Assembly: GCA_965218625.1 (NCBI GenBank)
Contig: CBDCLG010000004.1
Span: 82,464 to 146,463 of the forward strand
Source: Bin5 sp965218625
GTDB taxonomy: Bacteria > Chloroflexota > Anaerolineae > Caldilineales > Caldilineaceae
Direction of reading: 5' to 3'
Length of the DNA stretch: 64,000 bases
Shown: piece after piece, positions 17,986-26,865 of the stretch
Numbering within the stretch: position 1 is the stretch's first letter
Layout: each line of letters opens with the position of its first letter
The notes under the pieces: generated by a model
Seen by the model: the letters and a program-made list of their open reading frames with translations, nothing else
Database searches by the model: none
Told to the model about the DNA's origin: nothing
Position numbers and translations under genes: made by a program

Positions 17986-18996
17986 TCACCCGTAAATCGC
18001 CGGTCTCTCCGGTACCTCCACGTCGACCGGCGCCCCCTTCAGTCCCGATTCAATGCTGGCATCGGCCACGAGTATCGAGACGTATCCATCCCAACCGCTT
18101 GGCCCCGTGGCCTGCCCGTCGACAATCGACTGCACCCACGCCTGCGCCTCGTTGAGATAGGCCGTCTGGAAGCGTTGCAGCCAGTCCTCCTCAACCCATT
18201 GACGCCGGGCATTCCTGTGTCGCACAACCGGACTCTGCAGCGGGCTCGTCTGCACCACGCCCGTCTCCCCCGTGATGCTCACCATGACTTCGTAACCGTA
18301 TCCGGCCTCGGAGTTGCACTCAAGCGCGCCCAGCGCGCCGCTGCGATACTGCAGCTGGACCATGACAAAGCGCGCACTCTCCGGATGGTCGGAAGAAGAT
18401 GGGATATATGTGGTATGCACGCGGTCGATTTCCTCGCCCATCATCCAGCGTGCCGAGTGAATATCGTGAATGACCGAATTGGTTACGACGTCGGACAGGG
18501 GCCGAATCGCGGCCTTCTCAGGGTTGTTGTGGACGCTGCGGAAGACGAGCGCCTTACCCTGCTCACCGCCGTCGCTTACCTCTTTGACGGCGACGTGCGC
18601 CGGGTCATACTGACGCATGAAGCCGACCTGCACGAGCCTCTTGCCCCCGGCCACCTCGGCGTCGACTACCAGTCTCGCATCCGCGACATTGGTCGCCAGC
18701 GGCTTCTCACACAGCACCGGCTTGCCAGCCGCGATACAGGAACGTGCAATCCCTGCGTGAAAGCGGTCCGGCGCCGCGATCAGAACGGCATCCACCTCCG
18801 GGGCTGCGATCAGCGCCTCGGCGTCCCCGTAGACGGCGGCGCCCCCGCAGCGCGCAGCGACCTCTTCGGCACGCGCCGTGTCAACGTCCATGATCGCGGC
18901 GACGTTGGCCGCCGCAACCGAGTCGTTGAGGTTGGCCGCGTGCCGTCCCCCCATTCCTCCTGTGCCGACCAGGCCAACATTGACTGTTCCGCTCAT
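17986..18996 (-). CDS. Gfo/Idh/MocA family oxidoreductase (possible second inositol dehydrogenase)
   Basis: 336 residues. VGLVGTGGMGGRHAANL (Rossmann), CEKPLATNVADA (catalytic Lys), QVGFMRQYDPAHVAV and SVIHDIHSARWMMG are present. The Q-V-G-F-M-R-x-Y-D pattern matches the inositol dehydrogenase / scyllo-inositol dehydrogenase branch. It stands directly upstream of iolD, so it may oxidise a second inositol isomer, for instance scyllo- or D-chiro-inositol; that is inference. Confidence 0.82.
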   Translation of the reverse strand: MSGTVNVGLVGTGGMGGRHAANLNDSVAAANVAAIMDVDTARAEEVAARCGGAAVYGDAEALIAAPEVDAVLIAAPDRFHAGIARSCIAAGKPVLCEKPLATNVADARLVVDAEVAGGKRLVQVGFMRQYDPAHVAVKEVSDGGEQGKALVFRSVHNNPEKAAIRPLSDVVTNSVIHDIHSARWMMGEEIDRVHTTYIPSSSDHPESARFVMVQLQYRSGALGALECNSEAGYGYEVMVSITGETGVVQTSPLQSPVVRHRNARRQWVEEDWLQRFQTAYLNEAQAWVQSIVDGQATGPSGWDGYVSILVADASIESGLKGAPVDVEVPERPAIYG

Positions 18997-19145
18997 ACGG
19001 CTCCGTTCCTTGCCGCCCCCGTGTCTTTCCAGCCTTTTGCCCTCACCGTCAGGTCACCCGGGCCTCAGCTGTTTGGCGGCGGCTAAAGTCTTCTTATTCC
19101 CGCTCGACAAAGCTGTACGAGCCAGGAGTCATATCCAATTGCAAA

Positions 19146-19991
19146 TCAGTCAAGGACACCGTCGCTCCAGTGGGGATCATCCAGCGGCGGCGGCTGCGAG
19201 ACCGGCCCGGCCCCCAACACCGACTGGTCGAAGTCGACAACGCTGCCCGTCATCATCCCCGACTCGTCGGACGCCAGGAAGGCAATTGCCCGCGCCACTT
19301 CTTCCGTTTGCAACAGGCGGCCAAACGGCTGCGTGCTCTCCGCCTTTTCCAGCCAGTCATCCCCGCCGCCGTGAAAAGTGCGCTGAATCGTATGCTCGCT
19401 GGGCGTGTCCATCCAGCCAATCGCCAGAGAATTGACCCGGATCCGGTGGCGCATGACCGTATACGCGACATTCTTGGTCATCACGTTCAGGGCGCTCTTT
19501 GACGCCGTATACGGCAGCAGAATATGTACGCTCCCGTAGGAAGCCACGCTCGAGATGTTGACGATTGAGCCGGCGTTGCCCTCGCGCTGCATCAGTCTGC
19601 AGGCATCCTGCATCAGCAGCATCGGCGCGCGCGCGTTGACCGCCATCATCTCGTCAAAAAGTTCCGGCGTCGTGTTCCAGATGTTGGCGCGCACAGTCAG
19701 CGCGCCGCAGTTCACCAGCACGTGCAGCTCGCCGAAATGCTCGTCCGCCGCGGCCACGATCGTGCGGCAGGCGTCTGCATCGGCCAACTCCGCCTGTACA
19801 AAATGCGATTTGCATCCGCCCGCCCGCAGGTCCGCCGCCACGGCCTCGCCGCGTTCCGCGTTGCGCCCGCTGACGATGATCCCGGCCGCGCCGCGCTCGG
19901 CAAAGAGCCGGACCGTCGCCTCGCCGAGCCCCTGCGTGCTTCCCGTGACGACTGCGTACCTGCCTTCGAGAGAACTGGGATCGGTTGACAT
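19146..19991 (-). CDS. Short-chain dehydrogenase/reductase
   Basis: 281 residues of the classical SDR fold. NAD(P) motif TGSTQGLGEA, the N-N-A-G strand replaced by NCGA (VLVNCGALTVRANIW), catalytic Ser in IVNISSVASYG and catalytic Y-x-x-x-K in PYTASKSALN. I chose ATG 19991, preceded by GGAG, over a TTG at 20006. Located between iolE and a Gfo/Idh/MocA gene in the inositol cluster, it may oxidise or reduce a cyclitol or keto-sugar. The NAG to NCG change at the cofactor site is a small oddity. Confidence 0.85.
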   Translation of the reverse strand: MSTDPSSLEGRYAVVTGSTQGLGEATVRLFAERGAAGIIVSGRNAERGEAVAADLRAGGCKSHFVQAELADADACRTIVAAADEHFGELHVLVNCGALTVRANIWNTTPELFDEMMAVNARAPMLLMQDACRLMQREGNAGSIVNISSVASYGSVHILLPYTASKSALNVMTKNVAYTVMRHRIRVNSLAIGWMDTPSEHTIQRTFHGGGDDWLEKAESTQPFGRLLQTEEVARAIAFLASDESGMMTGSVVDFDQSVLGAGPVSQPPPLDDPHWSDGVLD

Positions 19992-20073
19992 GGTCTTGAT
20001 CTCCAATCAGGTGAGGTGAACGTACACTGGCCGGCGCGTCGAACTGCAATCCGCTCCTCTTTGGAGAGGACTG

Positions 20074-20973
20074 TTACCAATTCAGCTCGTTGCGCAGAAA
20101 TGTCCGGTTGTTTTTGGCGCTGCCGAGGGCATCGATGCCCATTGCGGGCATGATATCCTGCTCAACCGTGCCCCAGCCGTCAAAGTTGATCTCGTGCAGG
20201 ATGCGGTTTATCGACTGCCAGTCGATCGTGCCTTTCCCTAACTCGGGGAAGACGCCGGACTCGACGCCGTCGTAATAGTCCCCACCGCGCTCGATTACCT
20301 GCTTGCGCACGTTGGTGTCGCACTCCTTGATGTGCAGATACCAGGTGCGCTCACGCCATTTGTCGAGCACCGCGACCGGGTCGCCGCCGCCATAGGCGAT
20401 GTGAGCCATGTCGAAGCACATACCGACGAGCTCGGGGTCGGTGCGTTCCAGCAGGGCGTCGATCTCGAAGTCGGTCTCCAGGTAGCCGCCCACGTGGGGA
20501 TGGGCCACACATTTCATTCCGTGCTCTTCGTAGACCATTTTGGCGAAGGCGTCAACATTGCGGGCGACCCGGTCCCACTGCGATGGCGTGAGCGAATCCT
20601 CCTGGCGGATACGGCCGGCGCGCTGGGCGCGATTCTCCACCCCGAACAGTACGTCCGACAGCACGAGGTGTTTGCAGCCCAAAGCCGACAGCACCTCGAC
20701 CGTCTCCATCGCCTCCCGAGTTGTTCCCTCGTCCGCTTCGGCGTCCAGAAAGTTATAGATCGTGAAGGCCGAGGTGAGGATAAGCCCGCGCTGCTCCAAG
20801 TCGTCGCGCAGCTTGGGAATCTCGAACGGAAGATAGCCGTACGGCCCCAGCTCAGTGCCGGTGTAGCCGGCTTCTTCTATCTCATCCAACACCTGATCAT
20901 AGGGCGGCACGTTGGGCGTGTCCTTCATCAGAACGCCCCAGGAGCAAGGGGCAGAGGCGACTCGTACTTGCAT
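20074..20973 (-). CDS. iolE: myo-Inosose-2 dehydratase
   Basis: 299 residues of the xylose-isomerase-like TIM-barrel family. APCSWGVL at the N-terminus, GYTGTELGPYGYLP, CVAHPHVGGYLET, GMCFDMAHIAYGGGDP and YLHIKECD are IolE motifs supplying the metal ligands (Glu, Asp, His, Glu). It dehydrates scyllo-inosose to the diketo compound used by IolD. Its ribosome binding site (AGGTAGGTAA) overlaps the stop codon of the DUF4276 gene upstream. Confidence 0.93.
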   Translation of the reverse strand: MQVRVASAPCSWGVLMKDTPNVPPYDQVLDEIEEAGYTGTELGPYGYLPFEIPKLRDDLEQRGLILTSAFTIYNFLDAEADEGTTREAMETVEVLSALGCKHLVLSDVLFGVENRAQRAGRIRQEDSLTPSQWDRVARNVDAFAKMVYEEHGMKCVAHPHVGGYLETDFEIDALLERTDPELVGMCFDMAHIAYGGGDPVAVLDKWRERTWYLHIKECDTNVRKQVIERGGDYYDGVESGVFPELGKGTIDWQSINRILHEINFDGWGTVEQDIMPAMGIDALGSAKNNRTFLRNELNW

Positions 20974-20984
20974 GATTTACCTAC

Positions 20985-21683
20985 CTATTGTGGTTGCGAA
21001 AGTCGGGCATGCAACTTCCGAAATTGTGGACACTTTTGACTGACGACATCTGTTGATAGTTGCCGCAGAAATCTTGCCGTGTGGGTCGCTTTCGAATACC
21101 TGACGCGGTCGCAGCACTCGATGGAAGAAGCGACAAGGGCCGCCGAAAAATTGTCATGACAGGCACTTCTGTCCGGGTTATAGTGGCTGAACGACTCCGG
21201 GTCATCAAAGTGGACGGACCGCTGCGTACTCAGCCAGTGCTGCATCTCTTGATGGCATCCCCGAAAATCCGGATCTTTGGCAACCGTGTTGCCCCAGTCG
21301 GCGACGATCCACGCTTCGATTTCGGGCGAGGCAAACCCGACAAAGTAAGAAATTTCAGACGCTTCACCAACCTGCCCTACGGCGGCAGAAAATAGCTGCT
21401 GTCGGGCGTTCGGATCATGACAGTCCAAGTCATCGATGACGAGGACCAGGTTACAGTCTTCTTGTCCCTTTAGCGATTCCGAGAGGAGCTTGCCAATCTG
21501 ATCTGCCAGGCTCTTTCCTGTCCTTCCGTAACCAGGCTCCGCCGAAGGGCGCGGACTGGGCTTTCTCCTGATGGGAGATTTGCGCTGAAATGTGTGCTCC
21601 CCATAGTTTTCTTCGAGAAATGGAATCAGTCCCCTCACTTCCGACTCTCCGCCTCCGGCGAATACCCACACTACCACGGCCAC
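20985..21683 (-). CDS. DUF4276-like (TOPRIM-like) protein, ATPase partner
   Basis: 232 residues. The N-terminal VWVFAGGGESEVRGLIPFL gives a conserved Glu (E13/E15) after a beta strand, and LVLVIDDLDCHDP gives an acidic D-D-L-D cluster (84-87). Spacing and type recall the Glu and DxD metal motifs of TOPRIM nuclease domains, which DUF4276 proteins are thought to carry. SPEIEAWIVADW is the usual C-terminal DUF4276 signature. Its start overlaps the end of the upstream ATPase gene by 13 bases, so the two are a unit. Such ATPase plus TOPRIM-like pairs resemble OLD- or PARIS-type defence systems; function here is inferred. Confidence 0.7.
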   Translation of the reverse strand: MAVVVWVFAGGGESEVRGLIPFLEENYGEHTFQRKSPIRRKPSPRPSAEPGYGRTGKSLADQIGKLLSESLKGQEDCNLVLVIDDLDCHDPNARQQLFSAAVGQVGEASEISYFVGFASPEIEAWIVADWGNTVAKDPDFRGCHQEMQHWLSTQRSVHFDDPESFSHYNPDRSACHDNFSAALVASSIECCDRVRYSKATHTARFLRQLSTDVVSQKCPQFRKLHARLSQPQ

Positions 21684-22978
21684 CCCCCAACCGCTGGGTT
21701 TCCTACCCTGTACAGGTCGCCAAGCTGCCAGCCGTCTTCAAGCCAACCAGATATCGCATCTCTGTCGAGCCTCTTAGGCTTGAAGTGGCTCTGGCTTTCG
21801 AAATCTCTTTGAAACGCATAAATGTAGCCGTCGTCAAGTTGGTCGGTAAAGTGATCCAAGAGGTCTGGGCTATGGGTTGTCACAATTACTTGCGTTTTTT
21901 GCGTTGCCCTCTTAATCCAATCCGCCAGAATTGGCATCCAGGCAGGGTGGATTCCCAACTCTGGCTCTTCAATGACTATCAAAGTAGGTGGTCTCGGAGA
22001 GTGCAAGATGACTGCCCAACATAGCATTCTAATGGTGCCATCCGACATGTCGCTAAGTAAGAAGGGTTCGTTATAGCCTTCAGCATACCATTCGATGGTC
22101 AGAGCATATCTTCCTATTGGTACAACTCTCAGTCTCTTGGTAATGGGTAGAAGGTCCCCAAAAGCTTCACTTACGAATTCCTCAAATTCATACTCTGCCT
22201 GATTGAGATTGAAGAGAACCAGAGCTAAGTTTTCCCCAGTCACCGAAACATAGTAATCGCCTTGGCCCAGTCTTGGGTCAGACATCCTAATACGGTCCAA
22301 ATCCATATTGTTTGCCTGATAGAATCTCCACGAAGTTGCTCTGTCCAGTATTACACCTCGCGGGCCATATTTTGGAACAGCTCCGGGAGGCAAAGCAGTC
22401 TCTTCCAAAATGCGAGGGAGCGAAGACAACATCAGCTCATTGGCCGGCACGTCATTCAAGTTAAACACGTGATTACGGGAAAGCCATTCCAAACTGAGAC
22501 TGCCCGGTGCGAAAGAGATGGCAACGGAGCCAGAATTACTGCCCTCTGAACTGCTATGCATAAAGTAATGATTAGGCTCACCAGTCTGACTTTCGGCTGC
22601 GTATAGCACCTCCCTTTCTAAGAGCACTTGGTGCCGGATGTCTTGGACTAAGAGATCGACTCCCAAGACAGTTTCCTTCCCATCAATTGCGAAATGAAAC
22701 TCGATTCCTACAGTTGAGGGTGAGTGTAAGGATCCGTCCAGGACTCTTGTCCACCCAAGCCTAAAGACGGCATCCTCGAAGTTAGTACGTCCCCTTCGGT
22801 CAAATGTGCCTTGTGCTTCGACACAATCCTGGAGAAACTGCAAGAGCGAAATCGCATTACTTTTCCCTGAACCATTGGAGCCCATGAAGACGGTGAGTTT
22901 GCCAAAGTCGATTCCGTCTTCCATACGGAGGTTCTTGTAATTCTTCGCGATTAACTTGGAGATCGAGACAACACCCAT
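21671..22978 (-). CDS. AAA ATPase (SMC/OLD-like, AAA_21/AAA_15)
   Basis: 435 residues. Walker A is GSNGSGKS (33-40), directly after KLTVFM as in RecF/OLD-type ATPases; the Walker B/signature segment is LIVIEEPELGIHP (333-345); and the H-loop is VIVTTHSPDLLDHF (about 364-377). The protein lacks the long coiled coil of true SMC proteins and is the size of stand-alone defence-associated ATPases. The gene is clearly richer in A+T than its flanking iol genes, a sign of transfer. It overlaps the DUF4276 gene and is 92 bases downstream of iolC. Confidence 0.85.
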   Translation of the reverse strand: MGVVSISKLIAKNYKNLRMEDGIDFGKLTVFMGSNGSGKSNAISLLQFLQDCVEAQGTFDRRGRTNFEDAVFRLGWTRVLDGSLHSPSTVGIEFHFAIDGKETVLGVDLLVQDIRHQVLLEREVLYAAESQTGEPNHYFMHSSSEGSNSGSVAISFAPGSLSLEWLSRNHVFNLNDVPANELMLSSLPRILEETALPPGAVPKYGPRGVILDRATSWRFYQANNMDLDRIRMSDPRLGQGDYYVSVTGENLALVLFNLNQAEYEFEEFVSEAFGDLLPITKRLRVVPIGRYALTIEWYAEGYNEPFLLSDMSDGTIRMLCWAVILHSPRPPTLIVIEEPELGIHPAWMPILADWIKRATQKTQVIVTTHSPDLLDHFTDQLDDGYIYAFQRDFESQSHFKPKRLDRDAISGWLEDGWQLGDLYRVGNPAVGGWPW

Positions 22979-23070
22979 TGGGTTCCAGTCCAGCCAGCGT
23001 CTCAGACCGACGCTTTTAGATTTGCGCGAAAGTCGTAAAGCTTCGTGAATGCCAAGTAATTTTCTGCTGC

Positions 23071-24096
23071 CTAAAACCCGCCCCGCTCCTCCACAAAAGC
23101 AATCACCTCGTCGTACGTGGGCATGAAATTAGCGCAACCGTGCGCCAGCACGACGATCGCGCCGCACGCGTTGCCCAGCCGCGCCGACCGCTGCCAGCCC
23201 CAGTCGTTGACGAACCCGTAGATGAATCCGGCGCCGAACGCATCGCCCGCCCCAAGGATATTGTAGATCTCCACCGGGAAGCCGGGCGCTTCCAGCACTT
23301 CGCCCCCGGCCAAATGCACGCGCGAGCCAAGCGCGCCCACTTTCTCGACCACCGCCTCCGGCCCCAGCTCCAGCAGCCAGCTGATCGCCGATTTGACGTC
23401 GCCCTCCACCTTCGCGTCCGACACCTGCGAATGCGTCAGCGACATCTGGCTGGCGTCGCTCAACACTGCCGCATTGATCTCATCCTCCGTGCCAATTACG
23501 ACGTCCACATTCGGCAGCACCGAACGCGCTACGACGCCGAACGCCCTCGGATCATGCCACTGGTCCGGGCGAAAATCGAGGTCGAAGACGACCGTCGTAT
23601 CCACCTGCTGGGCATACTCGGCGCCGAACATGGTCGAGCTGCGGCTCGGCTCCTTGCTCAGATTGGTGCCGGCAAACTGAAAAACCTTGGCATCTGCCAC
23701 CGGCGACGCCAGCACGTCGTCGATCGTAAGTTCGATGTCGGCGCAGTTCTCCCGGTAGTAGACCAGGGGAAAGCGGTCCGGCGGTTCGATGCCGAGGACG
23801 ACCGCGCTGGTGCGGTGACCCGGCTTGCGCGGGCTGAAACTGAAATCGACGCCTTCCTTTGTCAAAAAATCTGCGATGAAATCACCAACCGGGTCCTCTC
23901 CCAGGCCGGTGACGAGCGCCGTCTTCAATCCCAGCCGCGCCCCGCCCACGCTGATGTTGGTCGGCGAGCCGCCCACATAGGCCGCAAAGCTGCCAATCTC
24001 CGAAAAAGGCGCGCCGACATCGTTGCTGTACAGGTCGATCGACGACCTCCCCATGTGGAGAGAGTCGTAGGTCCTCGCGCGGTCATCAGTCGTCAT
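23071..24096 (-). CDS. iolC: 5-Dehydro-2-deoxygluconokinase
   Basis: 341 residues of the PfkB/ribokinase family. Substrate-domain motifs MGRSSIDLYSNDVGAPF and YVGGSPTNISVGGARLGL, and the C-terminal PfkB signature NILGAGDAFGAGFIYGFVNDW with the catalytic Asp in GAGDAF, identify IolC, which phosphorylates 2-deoxy-5-keto-gluconate with ATP. It lies 21 bases after iolB. No iolJ aldolase gene for the product is in this window, so that step must be encoded elsewhere. Confidence 0.92.
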   Translation of the reverse strand: MTTDDRARTYDSLHMGRSSIDLYSNDVGAPFSEIGSFAAYVGGSPTNISVGGARLGLKTALVTGLGEDPVGDFIADFLTKEGVDFSFSPRKPGHRTSAVVLGIEPPDRFPLVYYRENCADIELTIDDVLASPVADAKVFQFAGTNLSKEPSRSSTMFGAEYAQQVDTTVVFDLDFRPDQWHDPRAFGVVARSVLPNVDVVIGTEDEINAAVLSDASQMSLTHSQVSDAKVEGDVKSAISWLLELGPEAVVEKVGALGSRVHLAGGEVLEAPGFPVEIYNILGAGDAFGAGFIYGFVNDWGWQRSARLGNACGAIVVLAHGCANFMPTYDEVIAFVEERGGF

Positions 24097-24117
24097 GATC
24101 GGTTTACCCTGTCCTGT

Positions 24118-25005
24118 TCAGTAGAGTGGCAGCCGTTCATCCACGCCGGCATAGTTGTCCTTGACCCAGGCGAAATTCGGGTCCTCCTGGTTGGCCAGGC
24201 TCTGCGCGCTCCCGGCCAGGACATTCAGATAATAAGTCGTGTATCCCGGCATGCTAACAACCGGATGGTAGCCCTCCGGAACCAGTACCGCCTCGTTGTG
24301 GCCCACCCGCACCAGCGCGTCGATGGGATTTCCGGCCGCGTGCATCGGAGAGTTTTCATCGGTATAGACCCGCTGGTAGGCGAAACCCTCGGGACGGTCA
24401 ATATGGTAGAAGTAGACCTCCTCCAGGTCGGCCTCGATCAATCCGCCCGACTCGTCCTCGATATGGACGTCGTGTTTGTGCGGCGGATAGCTGCTCCAGT
24501 TGCCGCTGGGCGTGTACACTTCGACCAGCACAATGCGATGAACCGGCGAACCGGGCGGCAACAGGTCGTTGATCTGGCGGCTCACATTGTCGCCCCCGCG
24601 GATGCTGACCGCCACTTGCTCTGGCCTGATCAGCCACGGCTCGTGGTCCTCGTCAGTAGGCACCCACGTAGCCGCGAACTCGCCCCCCTCCTCTGCCGTC
24701 ACCGTCAGCTGTGTGCGGCGCGGCAGATAGAGCGCGTGCGCGCCGCCGCTGAAAACATCCGCCCGCCCGCCAATCCCCTCCCAATTGCCGCGGTTGCTTT
24801 CTACCCGGTAGCGCCCGCTCATGTCGACAAACGCAAATTCGTTCTCTCCAGTGTCAAACGTCCAGGTCCCGCCCGCATCCAGCCGCCGCGCCTGAAACGA
24901 TATGAACTCCCATCCGGCGCTCTGCGGCGTAACCTCCAGAATCAAACCCCGATCGTCCGCACTACTCTGCCGGCCGACCAAAATGTTCTCAGCCGTGTAT
25001 CGCAT
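24118..25005 (-). CDS. iolB: 5-Deoxy-glucuronate isomerase
   Basis: 295 residues of the bicupin IolB family, which isomerises 5-deoxy-glucuronate to 2-deoxy-5-keto-gluconate. The metal-binding cupin motif is visible as SSYPPHKHDVH followed by the Glu in LEEVYFYHIDRPEGF and the downstream His in EGYHPVVSMPGYTTYYLNVLAG. I chose ATG 25005, with AAGGAAGGTGAGA before it, over GTG 25011. This is the first recognisable iol gene on the strand and is followed by iolC. Confidence 0.92.
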   Translation of the reverse strand: MRYTAENILVGRQSSADDRGLILEVTPQSAGWEFISFQARRLDAGGTWTFDTGENEFAFVDMSGRYRVESNRGNWEGIGGRADVFSGGAHALYLPRRTQLTVTAEEGGEFAATWVPTDEDHEPWLIRPEQVAVSIRGGDNVSRQINDLLPPGSPVHRIVLVEVYTPSGNWSSYPPHKHDVHIEDESGGLIEADLEEVYFYHIDRPEGFAYQRVYTDENSPMHAAGNPIDALVRVGHNEAVLVPEGYHPVVSMPGYTTYYLNVLAGSAQSLANQEDPNFAWVKDNYAGVDERLPLY

Positions 25006-25061
25006 TCTCACCTTCCTTCACATGGACGGCAAACAATCGACCACCCAATCCGCCGCTCCCA

Positions 25062-25555
25062 TCAACTCTGCGCATTCGCAAATCGGGCGTAGTCGAGCGG
25101 CTCAGTCGGATAGCCCAGTTGCGCCAGCGTAGGTGTAATCTGGCTCCGATGTTCTGTCGCGTGATTGAAAACATGGCGCAGCACGTCATCCATCCGCAGA
25201 TACATCTCGATTCCCTCCGTATTGCGGAACTGAAGCTTTCGGTCCAGTTCGCTCGCAGTGAGCGCGTCCACGTACGCCTGCCACTCGTCCCAAAGCGTTT
25301 CCCACGCGGCCTTCAAGTCGGCAAACTATCGAATTCAGCCGGCTGAACAAGACGGGACGGGTTGTTGCCTCCGATTCTTTGCAGCCAGGCCCGCTCGGCG
25401 CCGTAGCCGTGGACAGCCAGACCGTGCAGCGAGTCCCAGAAAAAGGGGCGCTCGGCAAAGTAGTCCTCCGCCGGGAGCGTCTCCAGGCTGGGAAAGACCC
25501 GTTTCCAGGCCCACTGGTTGTAGGAGAATAACCTCTTAACGGCTTCCACTGACAT
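25062..25555 (-). pseudogene. DinB family protein, split by a frameshift
   Basis: Two overlapping frames together make one DinB-like four-helix metal-binding protein. The 5' part (25555 to 25313) reads RLFSYNQWAWKRVF, ending LVQPAEFDSLPT. The 3' part (25316 to 25062) reads AAWETLWDEWQAYVDAL, then VLRHVFNHATEHRSQI, which holds the metal histidines. Reading T-TTG-CCG as TTT-GCC-GAC-TTG at about 25310-25325 restores the family sequence FADLKAAWE, so a one-base indel separates the halves. Either a decayed gene or a sequence error. The function of this family is mostly unknown (stress or thiol-linked). Confidence 0.75.
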
Positions 25556-25679
25556 TTTAGTGCCCTTTCCAAGCAGGTGTCTTTAACCGGACTCGGTTTT
25601 TTCCCTTTTTTGTAAGGCAGCACAGAAGGTGGGACGTGAGATGGGTCTGGCACATTCCTCGGCACGCCAGCCCCAGCGA

Positions 25680-25698
25680 CCGGCGCCTCTGGCGCCGG
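25680..25698. terminator. Perfect GC hairpin after the P-loop NTPase gene
   Basis: CCGGCGCC (25680-25687), TCT, GGCGCCGG (25691-25698): a perfect 8-bp stem with a 3-base loop. It lies 57 bases downstream of the NTPase stop on the minus strand and ahead of the DinB gene. There is no T-tract, so it may be a terminator, a processing signal or a structured spacer. Confidence 0.35.
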
Positions 25699-25754
25699 CA
25701 GCCATCTTGTAGCACGGCGTAGGGCAACTGTCAACCCTTGCGGCCCGTCCCGTT

Positions 25755-26171
25755 TCAGGACTGGCGCCACACACCTCCCGTTCTCGGCAGCTCAGCCAGC
25801 GGCCCGGGCGCCGGTTGGACCCCATTCACGCGTAGAAAACTGACCGCCCGCTGCAGAACTCCTTCCGCCGTCAGCGAACTGGTGTCGATGAGCAGGTCTG
25901 CATGGCCGCGCGCGTGTTCCAGCCGCTCCAACTCAGTCCGCCGCCACGGTTCGCTCCATTTGACGTCCGGGCGCCGCGTCCCTTGAGAGGGCAGGTCCGC
26001 GTCCAGAAAGACGAGCCACTCCGGCGGGCGGATGCGCTGCCACATATCAGGCACTTCGCTGTGCTCCTGGGCCACGGGACGGGCGTTATAGCCGAGTTGT
26101 CTCAGTTCCGCCACAAGGGTTGTCTTCCCCGCGGCGCTGACGCCTGCAACCTTGACCAGGTCTGTTTCCAT
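25755..26171 (-). CDS. Small P-loop NTPase (kinase-like)
   Basis: 138 residues. Starts VKVAGVSAAGKTTLVAELRQ, a Walker A / P-loop of the nucleotide-kinase type. WLVFLDADLPSQGTRRPDVKW may be a Walker-B-like or lid segment, and HADLLIDTSSLTAEGVLQRAV is the usual C-terminal part of adenylylsulfate- or shikimate-kinase-like P-loop proteins, where a late D-T follows a strand. Likely a cytoplasmic phosphotransferase with unknown substrate. It has a long upstream gap (26172-26865) and no same-strand neighbour closer than 200 bases. Confidence 0.65.
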   Translation of the reverse strand: METDLVKVAGVSAAGKTTLVAELRQLGYNARPVAQEHSEVPDMWQRIRPPEWLVFLDADLPSQGTRRPDVKWSEPWRRTELERLEHARGHADLLIDTSSLTAEGVLQRAVSFLRVNGVQPAPGPLAELPRTGGVWRQS

Positions 26172-26865
26172 TGTGCCGCCCCCATCGGCGGCCGGAACGA
26201 TTCTCTGCGGAAGCTAAACGAATTTCCTCACAAAAGCGAGAGTTTCGACTTTTCTCAACCCGTCAGATCCGTCCAGTTTTTTGTTGGCTGTTGGTCCCAT
26301 CGTTTGCGTGTGTGTGAATCTGATGCAGCGCTCGTCTGGATCCTTTGTCCTACGGGACAGAGGTACTCTCGTCTTGAACTATATTGGCGAGCAAAGTCGT
26401 CCAAATCACATTTTTTCTGGAGGGGACGTCTTGTTCGTTTCGAGTTTTCAGTAGAGGGGGACTTATGTCCTCCAATGTCCCCCCAAATCCTTTTCCGTCA
26501 GGGGGCGTAAGGCGCCGGAATTGGCGGTATTTCGGGCGAATTTCGGGCATTGTTCTGAGGTTGCAATTGAATGATACGAACAGTGTAGCAGGTATTCTGG
26601 GTTCTTGCTTTTGGCGCCAGTAGGGCCGGCTCGGCTGGGCAGTTTTTCGTGACGTTAACAGCCATGACGCTAACAGCGTAGCATGGTCGGGGCGCTGTTG
26701 CACGCGATTTCGTCATGTTGGTCAACATTCGTTATTCGTCTTAGGTGTCTCATAGGGGTCACTCTGCACACGACGGAAAAGAAGAAGAGGGGCTGCCCGG
26801 ATTCAAGGGCGATCCGCCGCCGCGGCCGTTGGGCAGATACCCTGGAGTTTCATTGGGGAAGCAGC
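26172..26865. other. Long intergenic region, no gene seen
   Basis: 694 bases, visibly poorer in G+C than the flanks. It lies downstream of the SpoIIE-type phosphatase and upstream of the P-loop NTPase, both minus strand. Short open frames here have no recognisable family and no good ribosome binding site. The only structure I see is a near-perfect tandem repeat, TGACGTTAACAGC (26650-26662) and TGACGCTAACAGC (26665-26677), one mismatch, period 15. It could be a decayed gene or a regulatory region. Confidence 0.45.

Noticed and set aside
23140..25092. 650-codon open frame on the plus strand
   Set aside because: It is antisense to iolC and iolB, with no ribosome binding site or recognisable domain; both iol genes are strongly supported.
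25585..25598. Terminator-like AACCG-GACT-CGGTT followed by T
   Set aside because: The stem is only 5 bp and no plus-strand gene ends upstream; on the other strand it is followed by purines, so it does not fit a terminator for any neighbouring gene.
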